NCBI GenBank assembly: GCA_020720325.1 | Contig: DYOW01000010.1 | Coordinates: 1-41,752 of the forward strand | From: Desulfobulbus propionicus | GTDB lineage: Bacteria > Desulfobacterota > Dissulfuribacteria > Dissulfuribacterales > DYOW01 | DNA: 41,752 bases | Reading direction: 5' to 3' | In this document: positions 16,681-24,893 of the stretch, in pieces | How positions within the stretch are numbered: position 1 is the stretch's first letter | Layout: every line of letters starts with the position of its first letter | Translations under genes and position numbers: made by a program | Notes under the pieces: generated by a model | The model's database searches: none | What the model saw: the letters and a program-made list of their open reading frames with translations, nothing else | What the model was told of the DNA's origin: nothing

Positions 16681-17129
16681 TTTGGTGTCTTGTCAGATGA
16701 TATTTTTTTTAAACCAATAAGAAAAAAAATCATTGAAGGCACAAGAATAATATGGTCCATTTTATAAATATAATACATAAGCGTCACAATATTATCGATT
16801 GTGATTGAGGGAATACCATCGCCTGATGTTATGAAAGATGATGCAAGGACATTTCTTTCAAGGTGATGCCCAATAAATGCCCATATATTCCAAAAAGCAA
16901 GAAAAAACGCCCCTAATGAAAAATAATACCATTCCCTACCCTTAAATTCTTTAATTTTTTTTATAATTATAACCACACCAATCATAGCGACTGCAAATAA
17001 TACATGGGCAAGCTGATGAATGATAAATCCTTCTCCTCCGCCGTGGGATTGCAGCGCCCATAAATCATCAGGAAATCCATAAAAAAAAATAACAAAAAGG
17101 ACAATGTAAAACATAATAATTTCTTTCAT
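16677..17129 (-). CDS. His-rich small membrane protein coupled to the kinase
   Basis: I do not recognise a named family. From the ATG at 17129 it has 150 residues: a signal-like hydrophobic N-terminus (6-18), the motif QSHGGGEGFIIHQLAH (H29, H38, H42), then membrane helices near 43-56, 70-86 and 120-141, with GHHLE (H88, H89) and H126. The spaced histidines suggest haem or metal binding. It overlaps the sensor kinase start by four bases, which points to a two-protein sensing unit. A longer reading from a TTG at 17243 is possible but gives an unlikely AT-rich N-terminal extension. Confidence 0.65.
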   Translation of the reverse strand: MKEIIMFYIVLFVIFFYGFPDDLWALQSHGGGEGFIIHQLAHVLFAVAMIGVVIIIKKIKEFKGREWYYFSLGAFFLAFWNIWAFIGHHLERNVLASSFITSGDGIPSITIDNIVTLMYYIYKMDHIILVPSMIFFLIGLKKISSDKTPK

Positions 17130-17260
17130 TATAAATTTTAAAGATATATAATATAATAAGTAGTATTTTTTTTTATCATAAATAATATTTTGCAAAAAAA
17201 ACTGTATAATTGCAAGAAAAAAACATACAATTAAATTCCTCAAAACTCAATAGTTATTAA

Positions 17261-18163
17261 ATGGTAGCTCTAAAAATAAGTTTTCACAGTTTAATTAAAA
17301 ACAATTTTAATGTGGCGTTGTTTAATTCATCAAGTCCTGTAGCGCCTGAACATATAGAAAATAATCTTGAGTTTATAAAAAAATTTCAAAAATTTAACAT
17401 CTTAGAAAATAAATCTGATATTATTCCTGTTAACTGTTTTAACGAATACCTTGCAAGACCGCCAGAACTTAATGCAAATAGATTCACCGAGCTTTTTTGG
17501 GATGATGAAATTGACATAATATGGTGCGCAAGAGGCGGATACGGCATATTAAAATGGCTTAAATATATTGAATGGAAAAAAATAAACAACAAAGAAAAAA
17601 CGCCGCTAATTGTGGGCTTTAGTGATGTCACGTTTCTTCACTCATGCCTTTCAAACTTTAATAAGATTTCTTTGCACGCCCCTCTCTTTACCACACTTGT
17701 TAAATCATCACCAGACACATTGGAAAGTCTGTTTAATACCCTTGACGGGAAACCACAGGCATTAAGAGGAAAAATATTTAAAGAAGGCGCTTCCATTGGA
17801 AAGCTTACGGGCGGAAACCTGACATGTCTGATTAATTCCATCGGAACACCATACGAACCTCGTTTTGATGGCTCAATCCTCCTTCTTGAAGACCACAATG
17901 AAGCCTCTTACCGAATTGACAGAATGCTTACCCAGCTTTTGCTTTCGGGGAGACTTGAGAAAGTTAAAGGGATTTGCTTCGGAGAATTTTTTTTTAACGG
18001 AGGAAAAATTGACCTTGAAAAAATATTAACCATTACCATTAACGAATTAAATGTCCCTGTGTTGTTTGATCTGCCTGTGGGTCATGGCAAAGATAATTTT
18101 GCATTATTCATGGGAACAAATTATAAAATTGACGGTTTTAAAGGAATATTGGAGATATGTTAA
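17261..18163 (+). CDS. ldcA: LD-carboxypeptidase (peptidase S66)
   Basis: This family removes the terminal D-alanine from muramoyl tetrapeptides in peptidoglycan recycling. The 300-residue protein has the family's N-terminal VALFNSSSPVAPE, then WCARGGYGILKWL, the nucleophile S121 in VGFSDVTFLH, the glutamate in LLLEDHNEASYRIDRML, and the histidine in LPVGHGKDN. These match the Ser-Glu-His triad. It has its own plus-strand position between minus-strand genes, divergent from the kinase operon and convergent (15-base gap) with the aldolase gene. A related S66 member such as a microcin-immunity peptidase is possible. Confidence 0.88.
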   Translation: MVALKISFHSLIKNNFNVALFNSSSPVAPEHIENNLEFIKKFQKFNILENKSDIIPVNCFNEYLARPPELNANRFTELFWDDEIDIIWCARGGYGILKWLKYIEWKKINNKEKTPLIVGFSDVTFLHSCLSNFNKISLHAPLFTTLVKSSPDTLESLFNTLDGKPQALRGKIFKEGASIGKLTGGNLTCLINSIGTPYEPRFDGSILLLEDHNEASYRIDRMLTQLLLSGRLEKVKGICFGEFFFNGGKIDLEKILTITINELNVPVLFDLPVGHGKDNFALFMGTNYKIDGFKGILEIC

Positions 18164-18178
18164 ATTATTATGGTCTTT

Positions 18179-18799
18179 TTAGCAAAGCGCAGCAATCACA
18201 TTCTCCTTTTCTTTTTTTTCAGCGCTTAGAAGTGTCAGAATTTTAATCTTTGCATTATGTTCCAATGCCTCTGTTAAAATAAAGGCATTTTCCAGGGTAT
18301 CTGCCTTTACCACAATCCCATGATTTTGCAGGATAAAAATATCACCTTTATTGGCATTTGCGGAAATTTCATCTGCAAGCTCCTTTGAACCAGGCATAAT
18401 AAATGGTATTTCTATTATTTTATCCTCAAAAAGCATCTTTGATTCCGCCATAAAATAAGGCGCAATCTTTAACCCCGCAGTGTAAAGAGCCATGACAAAA
18501 GGCGGATGGGTATGGATAATTGCATTGCATTTTTTATCTTTTTTGTAGATTGCAAGGTGAAAAGATATCTCAGAAGAAGGTTTGTTTTTGCCAAAAATAA
18601 TCCTGCCAGAAGGGTCTGTGACTGTCATCTCTTTAAAAGACACCAACCCCTTATGAAAACCAGAAGGTGTAATTATAATTTTATTCTTGTTTTTTATGCT
18701 TACATTGCCGTCAGCTCCCGCGATCAAACCTTTTGAATAAAGTTTCCTGCATAGCCTGACAATTTTTTTTGAAAATAATTGAAATAAAATATCTTTCAT
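18179..18799 (-). CDS. Class II aldolase (fuculose-phosphate aldolase family)
   Basis: This is a zinc-dependent aldolase/adducin-fold protein of 206 residues. Substrate-binding AGADGNVSIK is at 27-36, catalytic E77 lies in KPSSEISFH, zinc ligands are H96 and H98 in IIHTHPP, and H160 is in LQNHGIVV. Members cleave L-fuculose-1-phosphate, L-ribulose-5-phosphate or related sugars such as methylthioribulose or deoxy-sugar phosphates from salvage. The exact substrate cannot be read here. Its ATG overlaps the TGA of the MoaE-like gene (ATGA), so the two are translationally coupled although the functional link is unclear. Confidence 0.85.
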   Translation of the reverse strand: MKDILFQLFSKKIVRLCRKLYSKGLIAGADGNVSIKNKNKIIITPSGFHKGLVSFKEMTVTDPSGRIIFGKNKPSSEISFHLAIYKKDKKCNAIIHTHPPFVMALYTAGLKIAPYFMAESKMLFEDKIIEIPFIMPGSKELADEISANANKGDIFILQNHGIVVKADTLENAFILTEALEHNAKIKILTLLSAEKKEKENVIAALC

Positions 18800-19143
18800 A
18801 TCTCTTGTTTTTGTGTCACTTCTTTTTTTATCCTGTCAAGAACTGCCTGAAGCGTGTTAATTACGTTCTCTCTTACATCGCCAGCGACACCAAGAAACAT
18901 TATATCATCGCCAACATAAAGCTCACCTTCCCTGATATAAGCTTCAACTAATGATATTCCTTCTGTTTTACGATAAATTTCTAAAATTTCTTCAAGCTTG
19001 TCCCAATTAACCCTAACTGTTACTTTTTTCACAGCCTTACCTTCTCTCGATCCACCTTTTACAATACCGTTATGAACAAGTAGCATGCCATCTTCATCTG
19101 AAATTTTAGTCCTTAGATTCTGATAAAATGTTATAAAATTCAT
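18796..19143 (-). CDS. MoaE-like molybdopterin synthase large-subunit homologue
   Basis: The 115-residue protein follows the MoaE pattern: GMLLVHNGIVKGGSREGKAV at the start, a helix with LEEILEIYRK, then AYIREGELYVGDDIMFLGVAGDVRENVINTLQAVLDRIKKEV. This corresponds to MoaE's RxGxLxVGxxxVxVxVxxxxR...ID.IK region. MoaE transfers sulfur with MoaD onto precursor Z to make molybdopterin. The C-terminal PIWKKE typical of MoaE is missing, so activity is uncertain. AAGGAG precedes the ATG at good spacing. No moaD is next to it; the next gene is a class II aldolase. Confidence 0.65.
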   Translation of the reverse strand: MNFITFYQNLRTKISDEDGMLLVHNGIVKGGSREGKAVKKVTVRVNWDKLEEILEIYRKTEGISLVEAYIREGELYVGDDIMFLGVAGDVRENVINTLQAVLDRIKKEVTQKQEI

Positions 19144-19186
19144 AAAAAACTCCTTTTTTACAAATAAAAAAATTATAAAATAAATC

Positions 19187-19212
19187 TTGACAAATTAAAA
19201 AAAAATTGTCAA
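19187..19212. promoter_or_regulatory. TTGACAA/TTGTCAA inverted repeat before the barrel gene
   Basis: TTGACAA (19187-19193) and TTGTCAA (19206-19212) form an inverted repeat separated by 12 AT bases. It lies 40-66 bases before the chosen ATG of the DUF3373 gene. The left arm contains a consensus -35 box (TTGACA), but no good -10 box lies 17 bases on. It could be an operator for a dyad-binding repressor or part of an activator-dependent promoter. Confidence 0.4.
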
Positions 19213-19252
19213 TAAGTATATGTTACAAAAAAATTACAACAGGGGAGAATTT

Positions 19253-20989
19253 ATGTCAAAGAAAATCATCGCAATCCTTGTGGCGCTACTACTATTCCCG
19301 CTTGTAGTGACTGCAGCGCCTACTACAGATGACCTTCAAAAAAAGATTGATCTTTTAACAAAAGAATTAATGAGTGTTAAAACTCAGCTTGACGAAGTTA
19401 AAAAAAATCAAAACCAAACAACAGAATCAGTCCAACAGGTAAGCGAAAAGGTTGATGCGGTATCCGACAAAACCAAATCGCTTGGCAATGTCCAGTGGTC
19501 AGGCGATTTCAGATTCAGGGTGGACTCAGCCCGGGCTGACATTCCTGCTTACTGGGATGCAGCAACAATGCAAACCGCTATGGGATCAATGGCATCATTT
19601 AGTTCACAGCAGCTTCAGGCTGGCTTAATGCCATTATTTCCTTCACTTTCACCTCAACTTCAGCAACAAATGGGACAGATGATGCAGCAGTGGGACAGCA
19701 TGAATTCATCCCAGCGCCTTCAAGTATTAAACAGCCTTTTTCCTGCATTAAACGAACAGCAAAGAGTTGGAATGTTAAACTCTTTGGGATATTATAAAAA
19801 CAAAGGCTATGACTCAAGCAATGATCTTCTTTACACCAACAGATTAAGATTAAACCTTGGCGCAAAAGCAACAGAAAATATTGAATTTAAAGGCCGCCTT
19901 GCAATGTATAAAATCTGGGGAATGGAAACCGCAAGGGCAACAGCAGCTCCTTTTTTTGCCAACAATGGTTTCTACTGGGATCCAAACATAACCAGAAGGC
20001 CTAATGACAACACATTAAGGGTTGAAATGGCATATGTTAACTGGACTGAAATCGGCGGTTATCCTGTATGGTTCTCTGTGGGAAGAAGACCAACTGTTGA
20101 CGGGCCTCCGGAACACCTTAAACTTAACTATGACAAAAGATATGCAACCCCAATTGGTCTTGGCGTTGACTGGACATTTGACGGTCTGACACTTGGTTAT
20201 TCATATCAAAATCCTGTTCCAGGTAAAGTTAGAATATGCTATGGACGTGGCTATGAAGCAGGATTTGACGATATGCCAGGCACATCAACCCTTAATGACA
20301 CAGACCTTTACGGTGTAAGCTGGGATATTATTGATGACAAAGAAAAAGATATGTTTGCTAATGTTCAGTTATTTAGAGCTGCTGAAATTCCTGATGTGAT
20401 GGAAAATGAAAATATCTGGGGCTTGCCTGAAACTGCCACAGCACAGCTTGGTGATATCTATCACCTAACCGGTCTTTTCATGCATAAATATAATAATGTT
20501 GACTGGTTTGTTAGCGGAGGCATCAGCCACACTGATGTTGCGGGAGACAGCGCTGCGCTTGGCGGTGTCGGACTTCTCAATAATCCCGGAGAAACCGAAA
20601 ACCATACTGGTTATGCCATTTATGCAGGTTTAAGAGTTCCTGTGGCAAGTCTTAACAGTAAATTCGGTCTTGAATATAACTATGGTTCAAGATACTGGAT
20701 AACCTTTACTCCTGCCTCTGATGACCTTTATCAGGCAAAACTTTCCACAAGAGGTCATGTTGCTGAGGCTTACTGGATCTGGGATCTTCCTGAAACACCA
20801 ATTTCAAAATTTGGAAAGGCATTTATCAGGGCTGGTTACCAATATTACTGGATTAACTACACAGGAAGCGGCAACTGGCTTGGCGTTCCAACAGATGTTG
20901 ATGATCTTAATGATCCTCTTAATGCTCAGATGTTCCCAACAGTTGACAGAATGGATAATGCGTACCTTACATTTGAGGTATATTTCTAA
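19253..20989 (+). CDS. DUF3373-type outer-membrane beta-barrel protein
   Basis: The protein (578 residues from the ATG at 19253, which has GGGGAG upstream) starts with a signal peptide MSKKIIAILVALLLFPLVVTA. A coiled-coil stretch (about 25-75) with heptad-like LxxQLDEVKKNQ follows, then a long beta-rich region with many alternating aromatic strands and a C-terminal strand ending LTFEVYF, typical of an outer-membrane barrel. The N-terminal coil plus barrel and the WSGDFRFRVD entry fit the DUF3373 porin-like family. A Gln/Met-rich insertion lies around 100-170. It is monocistronic with a terminator, as expected for an abundant porin. The transported substrate is unknown. Confidence 0.8.
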   Translation: MSKKIIAILVALLLFPLVVTAAPTTDDLQKKIDLLTKELMSVKTQLDEVKKNQNQTTESVQQVSEKVDAVSDKTKSLGNVQWSGDFRFRVDSARADIPAYWDAATMQTAMGSMASFSSQQLQAGLMPLFPSLSPQLQQQMGQMMQQWDSMNSSQRLQVLNSLFPALNEQQRVGMLNSLGYYKNKGYDSSNDLLYTNRLRLNLGAKATENIEFKGRLAMYKIWGMETARATAAPFFANNGFYWDPNITRRPNDNTLRVEMAYVNWTEIGGYPVWFSVGRRPTVDGPPEHLKLNYDKRYATPIGLGVDWTFDGLTLGYSYQNPVPGKVRICYGRGYEAGFDDMPGTSTLNDTDLYGVSWDIIDDKEKDMFANVQLFRAAEIPDVMENENIWGLPETATAQLGDIYHLTGLFMHKYNNVDWFVSGGISHTDVAGDSAALGGVGLLNNPGETENHTGYAIYAGLRVPVASLNSKFGLEYNYGSRYWITFTPASDDLYQAKLSTRGHVAEAYWIWDLPETPISKFGKAFIRAGYQYYWINYTGSGNWLGVPTDVDDLNDPLNAQMFPTVDRMDNAYLTFEVYF

Positions 20990-21018
20990 TAACATAATAA
21001 AAGTTTAATAAAATACTT

Positions 21019-21047
21019 AAAAGGGAGGTTTATGCCTCCCTTTTTTT
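21019..21047 (+). terminator. Rho-independent terminator of the DUF3373 gene
   Basis: The stem GGGAGG (21023-21028) pairs with CCTCCC (21035-21040), is extended by flanking A-T pairs, and is followed by a run of seven T. It lies 34 bases after the barrel gene's stop codon. Confidence 0.85.
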
Positions 21048-21095
21048 ATGAGATTGCACACTTCAAAAAATAATATAAATTTCGAATCTTTAAAC

Positions 21096-21124
21096 TTGCA
21101 ATTCAATAAGATAATTAATATTAT
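21096..21124 (+). promoter_or_regulatory. Sigma70-like promoter for the ATPase-nuclease pair
   Basis: TTGCAA (21096-21101) and TATTAT (21119-21124) are separated by exactly 17 bases, with the ATG of the ATPase 29 bases beyond the -10 box. The surrounding sequence is strongly AT-rich, which lowers certainty. It gives the two-gene unit a promoter of its own after the preceding terminator. Confidence 0.45.
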
Positions 21125-21152
21125 TAATTAGTAAAAAAATAAAAAAAAAGAA

Positions 21153-22448
21153 ATGCCAAGACTTTCAATCACAAAATTTAATCAGCTTGAAAATATTGAT
21201 ATAGAAATTACCAATCTAATTGTATTTATCGGACCTCAAGCCTCAGGTAAAAGCACAATAAGCAAAACTGTTTTTTTTTTTAAATCCCTTAAAAATAACT
21301 TAAAAGATTATTTTATTGATTGTGTTGAAAAAAATATAAATGAAAATGTTTTAGAAAAACTAACCAAAATAATAAGAAAAAAAATTTCGGGATTTTGGGG
21401 ATCCGCTGAGTATTTTAATGAGATTCATATTAAATATTTTTATAGTAATGATATTTACATCACAATAAAAAAAGAACTTGCTTTAAACTGTTTTTTTAGC
21501 TCAAACTTTGAAAAAAAAATAAAATCTTTGGAAAATGATATAGCTGAATTTTTGAGTAAAATTACACAACAATATTCCACTTATACATCATCAAAAAAAT
21601 ATCTGGCTATCAGGGAAGAAAAAAAAAGATTTTATATAACTATCGAACAAACTCTTGCCGATATATTCTCAGACAACACAGATCATCTTTTTATCCCTGC
21701 TGGCAGAAGTTTAATCTCTATGCTTTCAGAGCAATTAAGCAGCGTTCATATAGATAAACTTGACGATTTAATGAAAATATATCTTGAAATAGTAAACTCA
21801 TTAAAACCTCAATTTAATAAATCCCTATCAAAAATAATACTTAGCAAAGAAACATTAGAAACTGAAAAATTTGATAAAAAAACCGCAGAACATGCCCAAA
21901 AAATTATAGAAAATATCTTAAAAGGCACATATATTTCTGATATTGATGGTGAAAAACTATTTTATGACACAAATAAATATGTAAAAATTAATTTTGCCTC
22001 TTCAGGTCAACAAGAGGTTTTATGGATACTTTTAATGATTTTTCTCCTGATATTGGATGAAATAAAGACGTTAACAGTATTTGAAGAGCCTGAAGCCCAT
22101 CTGTACCCTGAAACACAAAAGGAAATTGTTGATTTAATAGCCCTGTTAATTAATACAGCAGATAATACTGTAATAATTACCACACACAGCCCTTATGTCT
22201 TATCCTCAGTTAATAACCTTTTATATGCTTACAGTTTGGGACAAATAAATAAATCACAGGTTTCTCAAATCATTAATGAAAGACTCTGGTTAAATCCCCA
22301 AAACACACAGGCTTTTTTTGTTGAAAAAGGAAAAATTGAATCTATTATAGACGCTGAGACAGGCTTAATCAGGACAGAAGCAATCGATAGCGCATCGCGT
22401 ATTATTAATCAAACATTTGATAAGCTTTTTGAACTTGACAACAATTGA
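21153..22448 (+). CDS. ABC/OLD-like AAA ATPase of a putative two-gene defence system
   Basis: The 431-residue protein has an SMC/ABC-type ATPase head. Walker A is GPQASGKST (27-35), the signature is SSGQQ (283-287), Walker B is VFEEPEAHLYP (E311-E312), and the H-loop is TTHSPYVLSS (H345). The middle (40-250) is helical and Lys-rich, and there is no C-terminal TOPRIM domain. This resembles the ATPase partners of two-gene phage-defence systems (Septu PtuA, PARIS AriA) and AAA_15/AAA_21 proteins. The stop codon shares a base with the next ATG (TGATG), so the PD-(D/E)XK-like protein is made with it. Codon use is even more AT-rich than its neighbours. The defence role is inference. Confidence 0.75.
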   Translation: MPRLSITKFNQLENIDIEITNLIVFIGPQASGKSTISKTVFFFKSLKNNLKDYFIDCVEKNINENVLEKLTKIIRKKISGFWGSAEYFNEIHIKYFYSNDIYITIKKELALNCFFSSNFEKKIKSLENDIAEFLSKITQQYSTYTSSKKYLAIREEKKRFYITIEQTLADIFSDNTDHLFIPAGRSLISMLSEQLSSVHIDKLDDLMKIYLEIVNSLKPQFNKSLSKIILSKETLETEKFDKKTAEHAQKIIENILKGTYISDIDGEKLFYDTNKYVKINFASSGQQEVLWILLMIFLLILDEIKTLTVFEEPEAHLYPETQKEIVDLIALLINTADNTVIITTHSPYVLSSVNNLLYAYSLGQINKSQVSQIINERLWLNPQNTQAFFVEKGKIESIIDAETGLIRTEAIDSASRIINQTFDKLFELDNN

Positions 22449-22888
22449 TGAATTTAGATTTTTTTCAGAAATCTTGTTGTTTGAAGGTATCTGACTGTAG
22501 AAAAAAATTGACTATTGCAGAGAAAAAATGTCAGATAGTTTTCTTGAATAATGCTCAAAAACTTTTATTAAAAATAGAAATAGATAAATGTATGAGTTTT
22601 TCAGGGAAACGATGTGATTTTTTGGTGATCATACCTGAAGATTACAATAGTTTTTTTATTGAATTAAAAGGTTGTGATTTTATTGAAGCTATCAGACAAA
22701 TAGACAATAGCATGAATAATCTCTTAGATGATCTGAAAAATTCTAAAATAAACGTCAGGATTATTCTTACTAAAGTTAATGTCCCTGATATTCAAAATAA
22801 TCCTTTGATATTAAAACTTAAAAAAAGATTAAACACCTTAAAAGGAAATTTAAGGTATAAAACAATCAAAATGACAGAAATTATATAA
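22448..22888 (+). CDS. Small PD-(D/E)XK nuclease-like partner protein
   Basis: I do not know a named family for this 146-residue protein. Its core fits the PD-(D/E)XK nuclease pattern: D57 in RCDFLVI, a strand turn, E72-L-K74 in FFIELKG, then a helix EAIRQI with Q84 in the usual position. An upstream helix with E25 could complete the site. The N-terminus is Cys-rich (C10, C11, C17, C28). It starts with an ATG overlapping the ATPase TGA by one base, so the two proteins should be made together. It is probably the effector of an ATPase-gated nuclease system, though a structural role is possible. Confidence 0.6.
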   Translation: MNLDFFQKSCCLKVSDCRKKLTIAEKKCQIVFLNNAQKLLLKIEIDKCMSFSGKRCDFLVIIPEDYNSFFIELKGCDFIEAIRQIDNSMNNLLDDLKNSKINVRIILTKVNVPDIQNNPLILKLKKRLNTLKGNLRYKTIKMTEII

Positions 22889-22918
22889 AAATTAAAATTT
22901 ATTATTTGGAGACTTATA

Positions 22919-23308
22919 ATGCTTTCCACTGACGAACTCAAAAAAAACAGAAATCTTGTAAATGAAATTGACTGGAACATGACATCAGAAAAGGCTGTTG
23001 ACAAATACCTTGAATGGGGGGCAGGATGGACAAGGGGACATGAATTTGCCAGGAGCGGTGACGAATTTTCAGTATATTTTGTGCTCTACGACTGGGAAAG
23101 ACCATATCAGGTGACACTTCTTAAAAGGTCATCAAAAGATGTTGAAGAAATAGCAAAAATTGAAGTTCCCGAAGATATGGCTAAAAAATCAATTTATGAA
23201 TTTGGCAAAAGACCAGGAGTTGGCGTTTATCCCCTTATTTATGAATTAAAATGCTGGCTTTCAGACCTTATTAATGGTCCTCCTGTGCCGGAAGAAGAGC
23301 TGGCTTAA
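22919..23308 (+). CDS. DVU0772 family protein
   Basis: This conserved 129-residue protein of unknown function matches the DVU0772 family named after Desulfovibrio vulgaris: ELKKNRNLVNEIDWNMTPE-type start, then VDKYLEWGAGWTRG, FYVLYDWERPYQVTLLKR-like strands and a C-terminal helix ELKCWLSDLI. It is soluble with no signal peptide and no evident catalytic residues. A GGAG site precedes the ATG. It lies 30 bases after the nuclease-like gene and 20 bases before the transporter. Its presence supports a Desulfobacterota host. Confidence 0.75.
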   Translation: MLSTDELKKNRNLVNEIDWNMTSEKAVDKYLEWGAGWTRGHEFARSGDEFSVYFVLYDWERPYQVTLLKRSSKDVEEIAKIEVPEDMAKKSIYEFGKRPGVGVYPLIYELKCWLSDLINGPPVPEEELA

Positions 23309-23328
23309 TCTCCTGACCTTACAAAATT

Positions 23329-24606
23329 TTGGATATAAATAATGACTTAAAAATCCTTACAAAAAAAGAGGTTTTGGCCTGGGCTTTTTATGACTGGGCT
23401 AATTCCGCCTTTGCCACCATTGTTCTTGCGGGTTTTTTCCCGATTTTTTTCAAAAACTACTGGGATTCTTACAGCGATACCGCCCTAAGCACCCTCCATC
23501 TTGGTATAGCAAATGCCATCCCCGCATTAATCATGCTTTTTCTATCGCCTCTTATAGGAGCATTTTCCGATATTGGCGGTTTCAGAAAAAAATCCCTTTT
23601 ATTTTTCACCCTTGTGGGCTGTATTTCAACCTTTTCCCTCTTTTTTATAAGCAAAGGCAGTTGGGTAATAGCAAGTCTTTTTTATATCATAGGCTCTATT
23701 GGCTTTATGGGAACGGGAATCTTTTATGATGCCCTTATACTTATTGTTTCGCCGGAAAAAAAACTCGACATTGTCTCAGCATTTGGATTTGCCCTTGGAT
23801 ACTTGGGAGGGGCAATCCTTCTTGTTTTTTGCATCTTAATCACATTTTTTCCGGAATTCTTTTTCTTAAAAGACAAGGCTCAGGGAGTCAGAATTTCATT
23901 TCCCATTGTGGCTGTATGGTGGCTATTATTTTCAATTCCGGCTTTCTTATTTATACATGAAAAAAAAGAGGAATTAATTGATATAAAATCCCATGTCACA
24001 CAATCCATTAAAAGAATCTTTCATACCATTTCAAATTTCAGGAAAAACAGGGTTATATTTTTCTTTTTATTTTCATACTGGCTCTATATAGACGGTGTGG
24101 ACACAGTTGCAAGAATGGCGATTGATTACGGATTATCCATTGGTTTTGGCGCTGACAAACTTGTTTTATGCCTTCTTATAACCCAGCTCGTGGGTATTCC
24201 AGCAGCATTTTTCTTTGGCTATTTGGGACAGATAATCGGCTCAAAAACCGGAATTTATATATCAATCGCAGGATATTTTTTTATTACAATCTGGGGAAGC
24301 ATGATAAAAAACCCCTGGGAATTTTATGCGCTTGCCTTTTTTATAGGTATTTTTCAGGGTGGGATACAGGCATTAAGCCGTTCTTTTTTTGCAAAGATTA
24401 TCCCAAAAAACAGAAATGCTGAATTTTTCGGGTTTTATGACATGATGGGCAAGTTTGCTACCCTTATCGGCCCGTTATTAATAGGTTTTGTAACCAGTTG
24501 GACACATAATCACAGAATTGGCCTGTTGTCAATAATTATTTTATTTTTTGCCGGGGGATTAATGCTCTTTTTTGTTGATGAGAAGGGAAAAGCACATATT
24601 GAATAA
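23329..24606 (+). CDS. MFS transporter, UMF1/Atg22-like family
   Basis: A 425-residue membrane protein with about twelve hydrophobic segments. The N-terminal EVLAWAFYDWANSAFATIVLAGFFPIFFKNYW is diagnostic for the UMF1 (vacuolar effluxer Atg22-like) family of major facilitator transporters. A conserved SRSFFAKIIPKNRNAEFFGFYDMMGKF segment lies near 350. The substrate is unknown; relatives have been linked to amino-acid efflux. The start is uncertain: TTG at 23329 has no clear ribosome site, and an internal TTG just before AWAFYDWAN is an alternative. It ends 14 bases from the convergent toxin gene. Confidence 0.88.
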   Translation: MDINNDLKILTKKEVLAWAFYDWANSAFATIVLAGFFPIFFKNYWDSYSDTALSTLHLGIANAIPALIMLFLSPLIGAFSDIGGFRKKSLLFFTLVGCISTFSLFFISKGSWVIASLFYIIGSIGFMGTGIFYDALILIVSPEKKLDIVSAFGFALGYLGGAILLVFCILITFFPEFFFLKDKAQGVRISFPIVAVWWLLFSIPAFLFIHEKKEELIDIKSHVTQSIKRIFHTISNFRKNRVIFFFLFSYWLYIDGVDTVARMAIDYGLSIGFGADKLVLCLLITQLVGIPAAFFFGYLGQIIGSKTGIYISIAGYFFITIWGSMIKNPWEFYALAFFIGIFQGGIQALSRSFFAKIIPKNRNAEFFGFYDMMGKFATLIGPLLIGFVTSWTHNHRIGLLSIIILFFAGGLMLFFVDEKGKAHIE

Positions 24607-24620
24607 AGCCGGATTAAATT

Positions 24621-24893
24621 TTAATAAATTTCCTCATGCATACCAATATCAACAGGTATAATTTGATTTTCATCAATTAAAAATTCAATAGTTATTCTAC
24701 AGGATATATTGACTGACACAGAGTATAAATCCGATAATTTTCCCTGTAATTTATGTAATCTTAAAGAGGGATGAAACGGATTAATTTCCAAAATCTTTAG
24801 TGTCTTTTCATATTGGGAAATAAGCTCAGTATGACTTTTAAAAAACTTTTTTGCCCTTTTTAAGTAACCATCAGTATAAAAAATTTCAATCAA
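24621..24893 (-). CDS. RelE/ParE-type toxin
   Basis: The 90-residue protein has the RelE-superfamily mRNA interferase fold pattern: an N-terminal helix pair, KLQGKLSDLYSVSVNISCRITIEFLIDENQIIPVDIGMHEEIY, with R66 and the C-terminal H86 and Y90 as likely catalytic residues, as in YafQ/YoeB-like toxins. It begins with a TTG at 24893 inside the antitoxin's last codons (8-base overlap), which is typical of toxin-antitoxin operons. The expected role is ribosome-dependent mRNA cleavage when free of the antitoxin. Confidence 0.82.
   Translation of the reverse strand: MIEIFYTDGYLKRAKKFFKSHTELISQYEKTLKILEINPFHPSLRLHKLQGKLSDLYSVSVNISCRITIEFLIDENQIIPVDIGMHEEIY

Noticed and set aside
21153-22448. OLD-family nuclease or Gabija GajA
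   Set aside because: The protein ends about 86 residues after the H-loop histidine, leaving no room for the TOPRIM nuclease domain that defines those proteins.
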